A stretch of 60,000 bases of DNA from Membranipora membranacea (GCA_914767715.1 OU612073.1:1676001-1736000); one strand, 5' to 3'; shown: positions 14,701 to 27,303, counted from the stretch's first letter. Made by a program: numbers and translations. The notes: generated by a model from the sequence alone, not told the origin.

Positions 14701-16083
14701 ATGCAAAAGCGAGCAAAATTTTAAGCTTTTTGACCGACAGAGTTCTGGAGCTAACCACATCATTCCAGCTTGTTATGACAATCTTTCACTTAGTTCCCCT
14801 CCCCATCAATGGTTTCTATCAAAATATTCTGATTTTCCTCCGAAAAATTGCTGGTTTTTCCTTTGGCATTGGTGACAGCTTTTTTAGAATATTGAGAACA
14901 CTTCTGTTGTCGTTGTGGTCTGGCTGGCATGCTGTTGATGGCAGTTGAGAATAATCAAACTGTTTCACATTTATGGAAGGCGAACAGTTTCTTATTTCTC
15001 ACCATAGACTGGTACCCACATTTTTGTTTACCTATCCTGTATAGAGGGACCCGTTGTTTTGTTTGCGGGGCTAAAGTAGCTCATATCTCTGACAGTTAAC
15101 TCAATAAAGTGCCCGGATTTTTAGTTCTTTCAGGATCTCAGCTGTATTCATGTGTTGCATCACTCTCATGGTCGTATCCAGGAAGCTTCTTCTGTCATGT
15201 TTTGCTGATCCTGGTTTTAACTCGGTCACGTAATACACAATGTATAGTCTGGTGAGAGGACTGAGATCGTCTCTAATAATGACATTGACATAAAGCAGCT
15301 AAGGTCAGTCATCACATCCTTATAGTCAAGGATGTGCTTGATGCGTCCAAAAGTCTGTCAAGCTGATTTTACCTTGTTTGACAAGCTCAAATATAATGGC
15401 ACTATCAGGATATGCTTTGGAATACCAGCCTAATTTAATGTCCGATCAAACACTCCTGCAGTTATTGCAGTCGTGTTATTATTTGTCAGACGTTAGACCG
15501 TTGAATTATTACATGGAGGAGATATTGTAGCTGTTTTGTCTTTGCCTCTGAAGCCCAACTCGCTTGATTGGTTCTACCTCAATGCTGCTGCCAACCCAAC
15601 AAGCATCCCTCAATGTGATGTTCTGGAATTCCCAGTGTGATTAGAACCATCTCCTAATAACATTTCATCAACTGACAGGAAGTGATTGTGAATTCCGGAA
15701 TTGCAAGAGTGCATCGAAGGCAAAACGTTATCATATTCTGCTGCAGCTCCTTCTCCTTGCGCCAGTTATCAAGATCTTTCCCTACCAAATGATATAATTA
15801 TCAAACTCAACTAGATCGGATTTGCTGCACTTAAATATTCAATTATTATAATTATATAATTAACTTTGCAGCTGTTGCAGCTGTAAACATTTCTGCCATA
15901 AATTTTGTATCTGTATTTTAATTTTGTGTCCTAGTTTTATAGCTTCTAAGTTTGGGTTACCGAATCATTGGAAAATGGAAAAGGGCCTTAAGTGAGACCT
16001 GGATAAGCTTACTTGGAAACCCGCTGTTACCGGAGACTGTACCCATCTCTAAGATATATGTTATGGTAATGCTGTGATTACAG
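8724..16083. other. Unassigned spacer or intron upstream of the CW-finger gene
   Basis: About 7.4 kb in which I found no exon with reliable splice sites and phase. The 5' exons of the CW gene must lie here or further left, because its first visible exon starts in the middle of a codon. A pyrimidine-rich stretch occupies about 11.3-11.7 kb. The small frames at 11.3 and 14.6 kb show no domain features. Confidence 0.5.
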
Positions 16084-16272
16084 GGCCATAGAAAACGCAG
16101 CTAAAGAAGAATATTGGAAGGCGTATGAGGTGTTCAAGTCCCACCCCGTAAAGATAACGAGACCTGCTGAGACCTGGGCCCAGTGTAGGGACTGCATGAA
16201 GTGGCGACTAATAGTCAATGACCAGCCTGAAGCTTATGACAGGAAGTGTACGGTATTCAATGTCCTCTCCAG
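16084..16272 (+). CDS. CW gene exon: start of the zinc finger
   Basis: The acceptor is gattacag and the donor AG|gtatgg; the exon starts with the third base of a codon and ends after two bases. It encodes AIENAAKEEYWKAYEVFKSH and then the CW core ETWAQCRDCMKWRLI, with the third zinc Cys in DRKCTVFN. It contains no upstream ATG, so at least one 5' exon is missing from this model. Confidence 0.85.
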
Positions 16273-19200
16273 GTATGGCCGAGTAAATTAATGCGTCATA
16301 AATGTGCTTTTATCTCGATACCCCGACCCGCCTGCCAAAAAACTTAATACCTGACTTTTCCATATGTGGGCTGGCCAGTTAGCTAAATAACCAATAACTT
16401 TTTTATTGCAGATTCAAGTCAATTATTACATAATAGTTTGAACATATAAAAGCAAATAAGAAAATTTAAGGAATCCTGTTATCTGAGTTAAGATAACACC
16501 TTTATGGCACCGACTGCATTAGTTCCACTGTGAACTTGTGGCACAGAAAGTTCAAATTTGCCGCAAAAAATGTTGGTGTTGACTTAAAGATAAAGAAATC
16601 CTGCTTCATGAGCGAGTGTTTGTGGGTGACACTTGCGTTTTTTGCATCGTCTAACGAGCAAAATTTGCACCGTCACCTGGTCTGCTATTGATTTCTGTCG
16701 CGAATCCTTTCTTTTTTCAAGATTATATCAATTATTGATCTGCAAAAAAACAGAATTTACTTGTAAACAGAATATAGGGTAAGATCAGTAATCCTGTGGC
16801 TTTGTTGATTACTTGTTTTACATGAACTCTCTTTATGGACACACACCACACTCTGCAGGCATTAAGTGTTCACCTGGTTTTAGGCTGCGTCAATCGCCAA
16901 CAATAATCCCTGATTTGTTATTCAATTAACACCGCTTTTTATTCTTCCAAGTTGACTTAGCCGGTTTTCTGTGATTACATACACAGATTTATCCTCCGAT
17001 TTATTGCAAGAGCTTATTAGAAAATATTCTTAAAAAATCTGGTTACATCTAATAAAACCCAAACCATTGATGGCTGTACTCTGTGGCTGCACTCTCTGCT
17101 ATGCATTCTTGGAGGGTGTTTGTGGTGGCTGATTGAGGTTAACAAGGGATTGACGCTTATATAAATGGACAAATTAAGCAAGAGAAAATTTTTGGTGTGG
17201 GATTTGTCACTTATAAACAGGATTTTGGTTTAATATGCCTGAAAACCATACTTATGTATGCGAGATTAAAAGTAACGGTGTGGTTACGTTGGAGTTATTT
17301 TTCATTTTTGCGTTCATTGAGCTTATTGCCTAATAAGCCATTATGCTATCTTATCATATTTACTGCCCATAAATTTCCATTTAATAATTGAAAAAAATTT
17401 TGAGTAGAATAGCCAAGTAAACTGTCAATCCTTTCACCAATATGCATACTCCATTTTTTACACTAATGGTTGAATCCTTAATTGAAGATCGCCATAAATT
17501 AATTGTTGTGAATTTTTTTACTAATAGCATATTATGTAATGACCACTGCAAGTTTCTCCATACCGCAAAAAGGAAGGTGTAACTTGTTTCACTAGTTTTT
17601 GTAACAAAGTTTTGTAAGATTCTAATCGATGGTTGAGTCAGTTTTTTTTATTCTGGGATACTTGATATGGTAATTGCTCTTATCACCCTCAACACCACCG
17701 CCACCATCTCATTACAGCAATTGCTCTGGTATGTTGGGGTGTGTTTACTACAAGATACTAATGAAAAATACCCTTATCGTAACCATTTCCCCTATGTACA
17801 CAAGATAGAACCAGATACACTTCAAGTACCCTGGGGGAAAAAGTTTTCGCAGGAGGGAAAAAGCCATTCAGCGTAGGCTTGAAATAGTTGCTCAGCCTTA
17901 TTACTCAGTATAAACTTCCAGGTTAGCTTGCGAAAATCGGTCATAGCTAGCATTAAATCACCCCAAAAATTAAACTCTAGCTTATAATTACCTCTAAGGA
18001 ACTTCCATAAACATATAAATATTCACAGATGATGTTTTTATGTTTATTGGTATTTATATATTAGATTGTTTGTGATATGGCTGTCTATCTGGCTATCCAC
18101 ATCGCCAGTTAAATTTTAAATGATGCTCCAGGCCAAGGGTCAGCGCAATTTGTGCATAAGAAAAACAAATATTTTATATCAAAAATGTTTGTCCCTTATT
18201 CTATAATATATTATAATAGAATATAATACTCATCTCTACCTGTTGTTTTAGCTGTGACGACGAGGAGGATACGCTCTTACCCTCTATTGGTTTCTGTAAG
18301 CTGACAGTCCCTCAGACTCCAGCCGGAAAAAGACGAGCTTCCGCTAGTACAGCTCTTACTCCAGCCTCCAAAATAAGGTAAGAATATGTTTATTTGTCAC
18401 AAGCTTAATTACGGGATTATTTATCAACATAATTATTATTATTTATTAATATTTTATTCTTTACCTGGCCTAACTACCAAAGTCTTACTGACCAAGGTTC
18501 ACTAATGTAAAAATATAAAAGAAAACAGAGTCATGGTTTCATGGGATCCTTCCAAATGCAAGTTGTCAAATTTTGGCTCCATCAATTAATCATAGTCTGA
18601 ATTGCAGAGATGAACACATTTCAATATTTCACATTTTTCCTGATAATCCTAGGGTGGGCGGTACAAACTTTGCCAAACAATGATGATGACTCGATGGAGG
18701 TTAGGGAGGGTCTCAAATCATGGTTTGCCACATTATAGGCCAGAATCTAAATTAGATGTGCATGTCACGGAAATGAAGGGCACATTATTTTTCCCATTAA
18801 GACTCCAACATAGATCTATTAGATAATAGTCGGTTTTAACGGAAATTGATTTTCTGGTGCCTAGTATTTTCCTGATCATTGTGAGAATGTCAAAATTACA
18901 GTAAGCTTTACTGATTTGACCCCAAAAATAATCACAGCAACAGCACATCTCTCTTGTAGCTGCGCCCACATCAAGTGTCATTACCCCCTGTTCTCCAGGC
19001 ACAAATCACTCCCAACAAGTCCTTATTCATCTGGCTGAGTGGCTAAGTGCCTCACTTGTGAAGCAGTTTTGACGTTTTTCCTGGTTTTAGGTTACCTATA
19101 TATTATGTAATAGGCTAATCCGTCTGGCTATTACTGTTATTATTGTGGTTGATACTAGCGTCTCCATTGGCCTAATCTGGGTTCAGTCTCACTGTGCAGA

Positions 19201-22200
19201 TTTAGGACCTGTAGATTACGCCCGAGCATCTATCATGATAAGGCACAAAGATCCTAACATGTCAACTTGTGTCATTTTCTTGTAATCTGCTTCTTGAGAC
19301 TTTGGTTTTATATAAAAAAAATTCAACGGATTTGTATGATATTTCATTTAAGTCAATTGCTTAATCTCGCAAAACATGTGTCTTGTTTCCTAGAGCCGGA
19401 ACTCCTGTGAAGGAGGAAAAGGAGACACCCCCCTCAAAGAAAGGAAGAACAAAGACTCCGGTAACGAAAGCAAGAACAAGAAAACCCAGAGCCCCTGCTG
19501 CACAGGCAGCACCTGCTGAAACCAACGATGAATCCCTGCCTCTCATAACGCAGAAGAGAGGCGCGCTACAGCTGAACAATCCAGAGGAAACTCCTTTCAG
19601 ACCCTCACCAAAGAAAAAATCCAGTAGAAAGATCTCAGAAACGCATGACTCCGCCAAATCTACAGAGAGTCCGGAAAAATCCCCAGCCAAAGGGTCTCCT
19701 AAAAAGTCTCTCATCAACGGAGGAGACGACAACTCTCAGAGTATGTTCTCTGAGGCCGATGAGGATTACAACAGATCTCCTCAGAAGAAAAATATGAGTG
19801 CAGTTCTATCTAGTGATGACGACTCAGTCAGTGTATCAGCTGCTGCTGTCGACGGTCAGGAGGAGAAAGTGGAGGACAGCCTCTCCGAGGTGTCCACGCC
19901 AGTCGATGACTTACCTCACCTAGAAGCAGATAAGTCTAAGGTAAGTGTCATATGTGATATCACAGAATGCTGACTGACTGTAGGGATGGCCATGCATCTT
20001 GATTTGTAACTCACATCGTCATTCTCAAAGAATTTTCATTTGCCAGAATCATTTATGAACAATTTTTTTTTCATCATCCAAAAAGTTCGCCGAAAGATGC
20101 TGTCTAAGGCCAGACCTTGTTTATCTCATGATAAATCTTTTTCATTTTCCCATCATTGTATTGTACAACACTGCAGATAACATACTTTTGTTGTACAATA
20201 AATTTTTTTTTTTTGTCTTTTATTTCACCAGTCGAGTAACAGCAGTAGAAAGATCGGGAATCAAACACTTACACAAGTGGATATCACATCTCGGGAATCA
20301 AGCAGAGATAATGAAGATGACTTTGAGTCATTGCCGGCTTTAAGCAGTGCTTCAGATGAAGACGCTAAAGATGTTGAGATCAATCGGCAGAGACACGAAA
20401 TAAGGTCAGTAAGTCACTGTAAACTCTGAATATAAACATGGTACTGGTCAACACTGTCTGTCACAGACCTACAGTTACTGGGATATTTGGATGTGTACAT
20501 GCTGTGTTATATAACTTAAATTTGAACCTGTCAAGTGATAACAGAAGACATCATAAGATGGGTCCTGTTTTGGACTGAATCGGGATCTTAAAGGTTCCTG
20601 CAACCCTATTGCTTAACTTTCAGTGGCGGCCGTTGATTAAAGTCCAATCATTCATGAAATGTCACTTTTTGCTTTAATGTCCATTTTTGGGAGAAAAAAG
20701 TATATTAATAGATTTGATTAGCAATGACCTAATTTGTCACAGTCATTAAAAGTAGTTGTGAAAAAATTAGACAGTGTTGACCATTGTTATGTTTACTAAA
20801 TATAAATAGAGAGAGCTTTATGCAATAGCCACACATTTACGCATACTTGTACTAATACCAGTACTGATAGACGGATCAGGCTGTATTTGTGTTTTACTCG
20901 TGTACACTGTTTTTGTACTATGTTGTCACGATCATCTTGATGTTTCGGTTTAAATTTAGAGTTTCGGCGTAAACATTGAATACTGTATTTAGTATTCTAA
21001 TGGTTTGAACATAGTCTGCTTTTCTAATTGCCTGACCGCTGTCTGTTTGTTATGGAGTTGTTGTTTACACCGAGTGGACTAATGATTAGTAGTGTAGGTT
21101 GTTGGGTTTTAGAATGGAGCGAGCTCGTCGTAAGTACCTGTGTGAGGCAGTCAGAGAGCACCTGTCTAACCTGTCACCTGGCTCTGTGACAGCTGAGACA
21201 GAATGCGAGGAGCTGATAGTGCTCATCACTCTCATCAATCTAAGAATCCGTTGGAGCACTGGACACGTCCTCACGGCCGAGCAGAGGGAGCTAATAAATC
21301 TCTCAGACAGCGAATCTGTTCCTTCCTGTACCCCCGTGTAATAATCTACTTAGATTTTCCTTGTTCTCACCCACCGCTCTACCCCCTCACCCTGTGTTTT
21401 CCTTATCTGTCCTCTTCTTTCAATCTACATTAGTCATTTGGATTTGCAGCTGCGCGCACACACTCGTATTAGAATAAAACTGGTTAATTAAACCGGTTAA
21501 TTGAATGTGTAGATTTCATAATATTGGTATGAGGATGTCCAAATGATTTTAACATCTGCTTTGGCCATTTAGAAATTTATTGAAGTAGTTCCAGATACCC
21601 ACGCATACACCATACATGATCCTTCGTGTAAACAACATGCAATACCTCCCTGGGAATACCCAACCGGGAACCCCGAATACAACCGCTTCGTAGCAGCATA
21701 ATGAAGTTGTCATGCGCTGATTGGCCATCAGTTCAATGCAATGGAGGATTGTAAATATCGTGTGTAATTATCTCGTGATAAGGTCATGTGAGAGGTTAGG
21801 GAAGCTGGCTCTCCAAACAGGTAGTTCCTTGATCGATTAAATATAAGTTGGTAGACACCCATTTTAATATAAATCAATGGAACATCCCTCTCGACACAGA
21901 CCAATCCGGTTGTTTACTGGCCAGTCACAGCTACAGTAACTTCTCGAACAGCTCATGCCAATTCTATTTGAAATCCATTTATTATGTTGGTGTATCTCTT
22001 TACTGTATAACTCTAATCGATGAGCTGCAGAATTCCTTATTTATAGCTATAGTGTAAGCTGCGTAAACAAGCCTAGTTTTTGGCCAGCGCACAAAAAATC
22101 TAAACAATTGAAGGAGCTTGCAACAACTCTTCCTGTTTCATTATACCTCCCACAACCCTTTTCATATTGCCTAATCTATGATCGCCAAATCACCCAGCTA

Positions 22201-23947
22201 TTCAAACCCATTGATGGATAATGGGTTGTGATAATGGATTTGGGCGGCGGTTCTGCATGTTGAATCATTGGTGATTTGATATAGACCATTGACTGCTTCT
22301 TGTAAACAAACGAAACCTCGGTGGCAGACGGAAGGACAGTCATAATAGTCTGCTCTCATATGTTTGTTTAGTGTGTTGAACCCCAGAGGAGAGCACACCC
22401 AGTCTCATATTCAGTTATGACCTGTGTTTGTTTGTGTATTTGACCCGACCTCGAATGTCATAACTGGATGGATCAGAATCAGTCTTTTCAATTACAAAAC
22501 TTATATTGGCGCACCTACTATTCCTCTACCTTTTCAGCGAAACTATTCCCCATATCCAGATAGATTTTCATCGCTATTATTATTCAAAACCATCTACTTT
22601 GTTGGTTTATCATTCCTTGTCCAGCAACAACAATCCCGGTCAATCATGACAGACTGCTTAATTATACCTTCTTAATTTGAGAAATATGAATAAATATAAA
22701 TGGATTTGTCTTGTCCTGCATATAACCAAAGAGGAGATAACTTGAAATTGCACTGTTGTATCAATGAACTCCCTCTGAGCAGGGAGTTTGTAACTCCCTG
22801 CTCTGAGGGAGTATATTGGTTGTGTTGCCACATTAAAATCATCATATTAACGAGGAGCATAATAGAAATGTTCATTACGCAATGATAACGTCTGAATTAT
22901 TTTAATTTTAGGAAGCAGGGAAAAACTAACGATATGTTGAGGAGAGCTGTAATCTCGTATTGCAATAAGCTTGCTGAGGTCACAGGAGGGAAGCCCACTA
23001 CTGTGCCTCTAGACTCGAGCCCCGAGCAACTCGTCGAACTACTCAATGTAAGACAAGGCTGAGTGTACTAAACAAGTTAATTTGTTACATCGTAGACAAA
23101 ACAGACAACACTGTGTTATGTGTTTTGTCTACAGGTTACACTTTTTATAACATTACTTTAGGGTCTTTCAATCAGAAAGAACAAGGCTTCTTTACCCAAA
23201 TGATAGCTCAATATCCTTGATCCTTTTGTCTTTCAACAAGGCAAATACATTCTTAAATTATTCACTGAGTTGAATACAGTTTTATCAAGCAGCAAGGAAC
23301 TCGGAATCGTAACTCGCTCACTCAGCAATTTTTAGTTGGCGTTAGATGTGACTTTATTCTTTGACTGTAATAGATTGCAAATTGCATTTTTTTGAAAAAG
23401 ATAAAGGCAACATATTTCATCAATCTACATCCTCACTCTTCTGTAGAGGAGATGATAAGTAGTGTAGGTTTGCCATGCTGATCATTAGGATGGGAGTAAG
23501 TTAGTCTTAAGTGCTCAAACTGCACTAGGGTTGCTGATAGTAGATAGTAGTAGATGGATAATAAATACAATTTACAGCAACTGGGATTAAGATTGAGCGC
23601 TTAGAGTAATAGTAGGTAGATGTGAACTATACCATCATCGTTAGTTCGCAGTTTAATGCTTGATTTTTTAACCTATTCTAAATCAATAAAGCTTCTAAAT
23701 AGAGCTTAGATTTCAGTTGTGTTCTCCTGTGCAGGGGTGGGCTAACTCCCTACTAAGTTGCCCTCCATTATTTATCTTACAACACTTCTCTCTGTTTTAG
23801 GGAATGATTGAGGATAGGCCGCCGAAGGATGGGTCTGCTTCTCCCAGGAAGACTAGATCTAACCTGACGCGCAGGTCTGTTTCCCCCAGAAAATCAGCGG
23901 TGTCACCTAGAAAGTCGGTAACGGAGTTATACGACGACAACAACTAA
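16084..23947 (+). CDS. CW-type zinc-finger chromatin protein (5' end missing)
   Basis: Six exons give a partial 438-residue protein: 16084-16272, 18252-18377, 19394-19940, 20232-20404, 22912-23047, 23801-23947. Residues 31-64 form a CW zinc finger: W31, C34, C37, W40, C55 and C64 followed by acidic residues, matching the W-x-Q-C-x2-C-x2-W-R pattern. CW fingers in MORC, ZCWPW and LSD2 proteins bind the histone H3 tail, often methylated K4; that role here is inferred. The long middle is disordered, with SP(K/R)K-type motifs (SPKKK, SPEK, SPRKS twice near the end) typical of minor-groove DNA binding and CDK sites, alternating with acidic Ser-rich runs. A nuclear chromatin protein is likely; the family is not identified. 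An alternative terminal exon at 21113-21341 yields a 420-residue partial isoform. Confidence 0.75.
18252..18377 (+). CDS. CW gene exon: last zinc ligand and basic linker
   Basis: The acceptor is ttgttttag and the donor AG|gtaaga. The joined codon gives S, followed by CDDEEDTLLPSIGFCKL: the fourth CW cysteine and the acidic run that normally follows it. The rest (TPAGKRRAS, TPASKIR) is basic and TP-rich. Phase is 2 to 2. Confidence 0.85.
19394..19940 (+). CDS. CW gene exon: large disordered SPKK-rich exon
   Basis: This 547-nt exon lies between tttcctag and a gtaagt donor and ends in phase 0. The peptide is basic first (SKKGRTKTPVTKARTRKPRA, SPKKKSSRK, SPAKGSPKK), then acidic and Ser-rich (SSDDDSVSVSA). 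Many S/T-P-x-K sites suggest DNA contact and cell-cycle phosphorylation; no folded domain is visible. Confidence 0.85.
20232..20404 (+). CDS. CW gene exon: acidic Ser-rich segment, branch point for two 3' ends
   Basis: It follows tttcaccag, starts in phase 0 and ends ATA AG|gtcagt. It encodes SSNSSRKIGNQTLTQVDITS and the acidic DNEDDFESLPALSSASDEDA. Both downstream acceptors, at 21112 and 22911, continue the frame from the same two-base overhang. Confidence 0.8.
21113..21341 (+). CDS. CW gene alternative terminal exon
   Basis: Acceptor gttgggttttag, then A ATG GAG in the phase set by the exon ending at 20404. The frame stays open for 75 codons to TAA (21339-21341), and AATAAA follows at 21473-21478. 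The peptide begins MERARRKYLCEAVREHLSNL and contains TECEELIVLITLINLRIRW, a helical, Leu/Ile-rich tail quite unlike the disordered middle of the protein. Because an ATG lies two bases into the exon, it could instead start an independent small ORF, but splice phase and a nearby poly(A) signal favour an alternative last exon. Confidence 0.6.
21473..21478 (+). terminator. Candidate poly(A) signal for the short CW isoform
   Basis: AATAAA lies 132 nt after the TAA at 21341, a normal spacing for a short 3' UTR. Confidence 0.5.
22768..22812. repeat. Perfect 21-bp palindrome (hairpin)
   Basis: Arms 768-788 and 792-812, ACTCCCTCTGAGCAGGGAGTT and its exact complement, are separated by tgt. It lies 100 bp upstream of a CW-gene exon. 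The ACTCCCT motif recurs in hairpins at 51412-51460 and 58322-58350, so it is probably a short mobile foldback. Confidence 0.85.
22912..23047 (+). CDS. CW gene exon: helical segment of the long isoform
   Basis: Acceptor taattttag, donor AAT|gtaaga, ending in phase 0. It encodes KQGKTNDMLRRAVISYCNKL and VPLDSSPEQLVELLN. Like the alternative exon at 21113, it follows the acidic tail with a predicted helical unit. Confidence 0.85.
23801..23947 (+). CDS. CW gene last exon, long isoform
   Basis: Acceptor tctctctgttttag, then 48 codons and TAA. It contains three SPRK(S/T) motifs (SPRKTRS, SVSPRKSAVSPRKS) and ends TELYDDNN. The SPRK motifs resemble histone H1-type DNA-binding and CDK sites. Confidence 0.85.
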   Translation, partial: GMIEDRPPKDGSASPRKTRSNLTRRSVSPRKSAVSPRKSVTELYDDNN

Positions 23948-24626
23948 CATGATTACTATCACTGAGATCCTGTGTGAATTACTCTGATATTTCCAGCGAT
24001 GTTATATTTTGATGTTAATTTTTCTGTTTCCTTTTATACACTCTCGCCCATTACAACGAATTAGTTTTACGTGATAGTGGTCATACGAAAATAAGTACTT
24101 TTCTGCAGTCCCGGTAAAAAGGCATTATACCAAGCATAAACCTAAGCTACTTTAATTGTAAAAGTTATAGTTGTCACTTTTTTTTTAAACAATTTCTCAT
24201 TAAATCCAATGAGAGTTTTTCAGCAGGGTTCCTGTGTCTGATTTTACTCATTTGCCACCAGGTTTCATCCTCGAAACTGGTGCTGAGGATTAATTGTATA
24301 AATGTACAGCTTATTTTGTTCTTTAGTTATATATCATAAAGTTGGGAAGACCTGCTTAATCAAAGGCCATAGACTAAAAGCAAGCTTGTTTTGGACGGAG
24401 GTAATCCTTCTGTTATACTTTTTCTTATTTTGTTTCCAAGTCAGTGAAAATAGATGTCAAGACAGTCTAGGCAAAGGCCATAGTTTGCTTTATCAGGATA
24501 AATCCAAAAAGTTAATTTCACGGATAAGCTTTCATGGAGTTTTTTTTATTCTATGTTTATTTTTAATCATGGTACAGGGCTATCTAATTCAGTATTATAC
24601 TCACATTGTTACTGTTGGCTTAAAGC

Positions 24627-24632
24627 AATAAA
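24627..24632 (+). terminator. Candidate poly(A) signal for the long CW isoform
   Basis: AATAAA lies 680 nt after the stop at 23947. It is plausible but not unique in this AT-rich spacer. Confidence 0.35.
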
Positions 24633-25245
24633 TTACTATTTAGGTAAGACACTTAACAAAGGAAAATATGACTTCAATCAAACTTTTGAGGTCCTTCAAT
24701 CAGAATCAGCAAGATTTACTGAGCAAAATCACTCTGCTCAAAATCTACCGGTCTACCAAAACCTTTCATTAATCGTGATTGAGGTGTTTCTATGATAAAT
24801 TTGGTTTGTTTCAACTTCATTTGGTCGATCATGTTGCAGCGTCGTGTCCAAATATCAGCAGCCTTCAGTTACGGCAAGTGAGTGATGGGATGTTGCAGAA
24901 ATGCCTAATTTTGACCAAAATATTACCCCTAATTTGGACAAATTGTCTAATTTGTTCAGCGATTGACATACTATATGTAGTCTAGAATGAGTTTTTTCCC
25001 TTTGTGGTGGTGGAGTAATACTGCGATATCAAGGTCTCCTCGCCACCACAGAGGAAACAAACTTGTTCCACTTATATAATATTGAGGGATTATGCTCTTT
25101 TGCTCAAGGAGGGCATAACTTCCCCAAGGGTACATAATGATTTCATGAAGATTCATCATCATTTTTCTCTCCGCTTATGTTTTTGTTTTGTTCTGTTACT
25201 GCATGAAAAACATTCCTATAGATGAGTGAAGATTGACAATAAAAG

Positions 25246-25266
25246 TATATATATATATATATATAT
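25246..25266. repeat. (AT)n microsatellite
   Basis: An uninterrupted alternating T/A run of about 21 bp. Confidence 0.9.
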
Positions 25267-27241
25267 CATGCATTGTAAATACTTGAGTTAACAATAGATA
25301 CTACAAGGGGTCCTAGCAATTGAGAGAGTCAGGCCAATAACCCTAACACATACACTGTGTTTGCATAGGGTGGCAATGGTTGAATGGTCGATACTGCGGG
25401 ATGAGAGAACACAACTCTGGGTGGTATATAGCGCCATCATTTGGGGAATGGTGAGATGGCACAATCGGTTAGCGCTTGCTATTCATCCTCAGCACACTCA
25501 GGTGTGTACCTCTCCTGTCAATTTGTTACTAAAATATCTGGCCAAAAAACTTGGTCTGGTTTTTAATAAAGATGGCAGTCTTCATATAATCATTGATAAA
25601 TAGAAACAAACAAACCCGATGATCATGGTTAAATCTGAGTTAACATCTTGATAAAAGTGATGCCAGAAATTAGATTTTTGATGCGTAGGCAAGTCACGTG
25701 CTTTGACCTCTCAACAAGGTTGAAATAGCCATTACAAATTGAAATTCTTCTGGTTATATATCAGCATGGCATCGATCACGATGATGTTTACTATCATTTT
25801 TGGATGTCTAGCTATATTTGGAGTATGTGGCACTCATATTCGTAACAGAATTGTGATTATATTTTTGGGCGATCTTCTCATTTGCGGTTCACTCAAAATG
25901 AAATACCAGAACATTGCTTAGACTCCCAGCTGCTGTGATAGCTCCTGGCTAGGTCGGTACGTAATTGAAGTGGCCACCCATGATTTATGAATGTTAATAG
26001 CGTTAAGCTTTAGAGAATATCTTCTCATCCAGCTAGAATTTGTGTGGAATATCGCCCAATCCAAGGCATTATATAAAACATGATCATGTATGAAAAGAAT
26101 GTACACATCTTGTTGGAATGTTTGCCTAACTTTTGCTAATTCATCTTTTATTGCAGTGTGCCCACTTTGATGTATCACAGGTTCCGAAATCTTCTAAATG
26201 ATACTGTTCAAATATTCAATTGCATAGTTTTATTAGTAGTCTGAATTGAATAAAGTTAATTTACGCTGATGTATTGTAATTTTGGTACAGTTTTGAAGTT
26301 TTAATGAGTTTAGGGTGATGATATTGCCCTGGTATTGTTAGGTTTGATCGCTATCTCTCCTCTTGGCTTTTGTCCACTGCATGCCTCCGTTCCTTTACCT
26401 GTACTTTATATGGACTCCTAACCAAAACAACCATTACTGTTAAAAGGGATCAAACTGAACTGATATTTAGGCAGAATTTGATCATTATATTCTATAGAAA
26501 ACAATGAATTCCAATCAACTGTATATAAACAAGAGAGCCTCAAAAGCAACAAAGGCCTTGGTATGTAGCATAAATATTGTCGCAGCAAGATGTCCTTGCT
26601 TGATAAACAACAAGAATTTTGTCGATTTCGATGAATCTCTCGGTGCAACAGCCGCCAAAAGGGAGTTGATAACAAAGCGGACATCAGCTCCGCCTAGCAC
26701 GGCGAGAGAAAAAATGGATAATTTGTGCTCACATAAATCAGCAGAGAATTAATAACACAATCTGCAGTGGTGGTTGGCTGGAAATTAAATACCATTCAAG
26801 TGATAAGAATATAAATCAAAGTTTTGATCCTCCGTTACATTGGAAAGGCTTGTTGTTGCACATTTATTGAGCCTGTGGATATACCTGTCTGTACATTAGT
26901 GTAAGTAGTTCAGGCTAAAAAAGGCAACAGATCGATAAGTAAAAATCTCACATGATTAGAAAATTGGATACATGTATGATGTGGCTGTAGGCATAACAAA
27001 GGGAAATATAAAAATCGTATAAAAAACAATAAATAAATTAATTGGATGCTTATAATATCTACTATAGGCTATTCACGAGTAGATAAGAGTGCGATTCCGA
27101 TTAGAGGAGGCAGTGTGTACGAGTTTGATGAGTGAGTTAAGGAGAGGCCCAGCCTTGTTTTACGATCTCTTTCCACACCCTTCAGTAGAAGTGCGATAAC
27201 ATAAAATGTTGAGTTAATACCTGCGGCGGCACACCCAAGTC

Positions 27242-27303
27242 TATCAATAAGACGCTGCAGGTAATGTTCTCTTATCAGTAAGACACTGCAGGTAATGTTC
27301 TCT
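27242..27303. repeat. 31-bp tandem duplication
   Basis: Two adjacent units differ at two or three positions and share GCAGGTAATGTTCTCT. They are not part of a recognisable gene. Confidence 0.8.

Noticed and set aside
924-16272. Direct splicing of the 924-1073 exon to the CW exon at 16,084
   Set aside because: The donor exon ends in phase 0 while the CW exon needs two preceding bases; an intermediate exon would be required.
19022-19195. A tRNA, from an A-box-like TGGCTGAGTGG near 19,030 and GGGTTCAGTC near 19,180
   Set aside because: The boxes are about 150 bp apart with no cloverleaf between; at most a disrupted SINE.
19361-19732. A 123-codon minus-strand ORF
   Set aside because: It is the antisense shadow of the large CW-gene exon, whose splice phases fit neighbouring exons exactly.
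25440-25620. A SINE head (GATGGCACAATCGGTTAGCGC)
   Set aside because: It resembles a D arm, but no B box or duplication follows; too weak to call.
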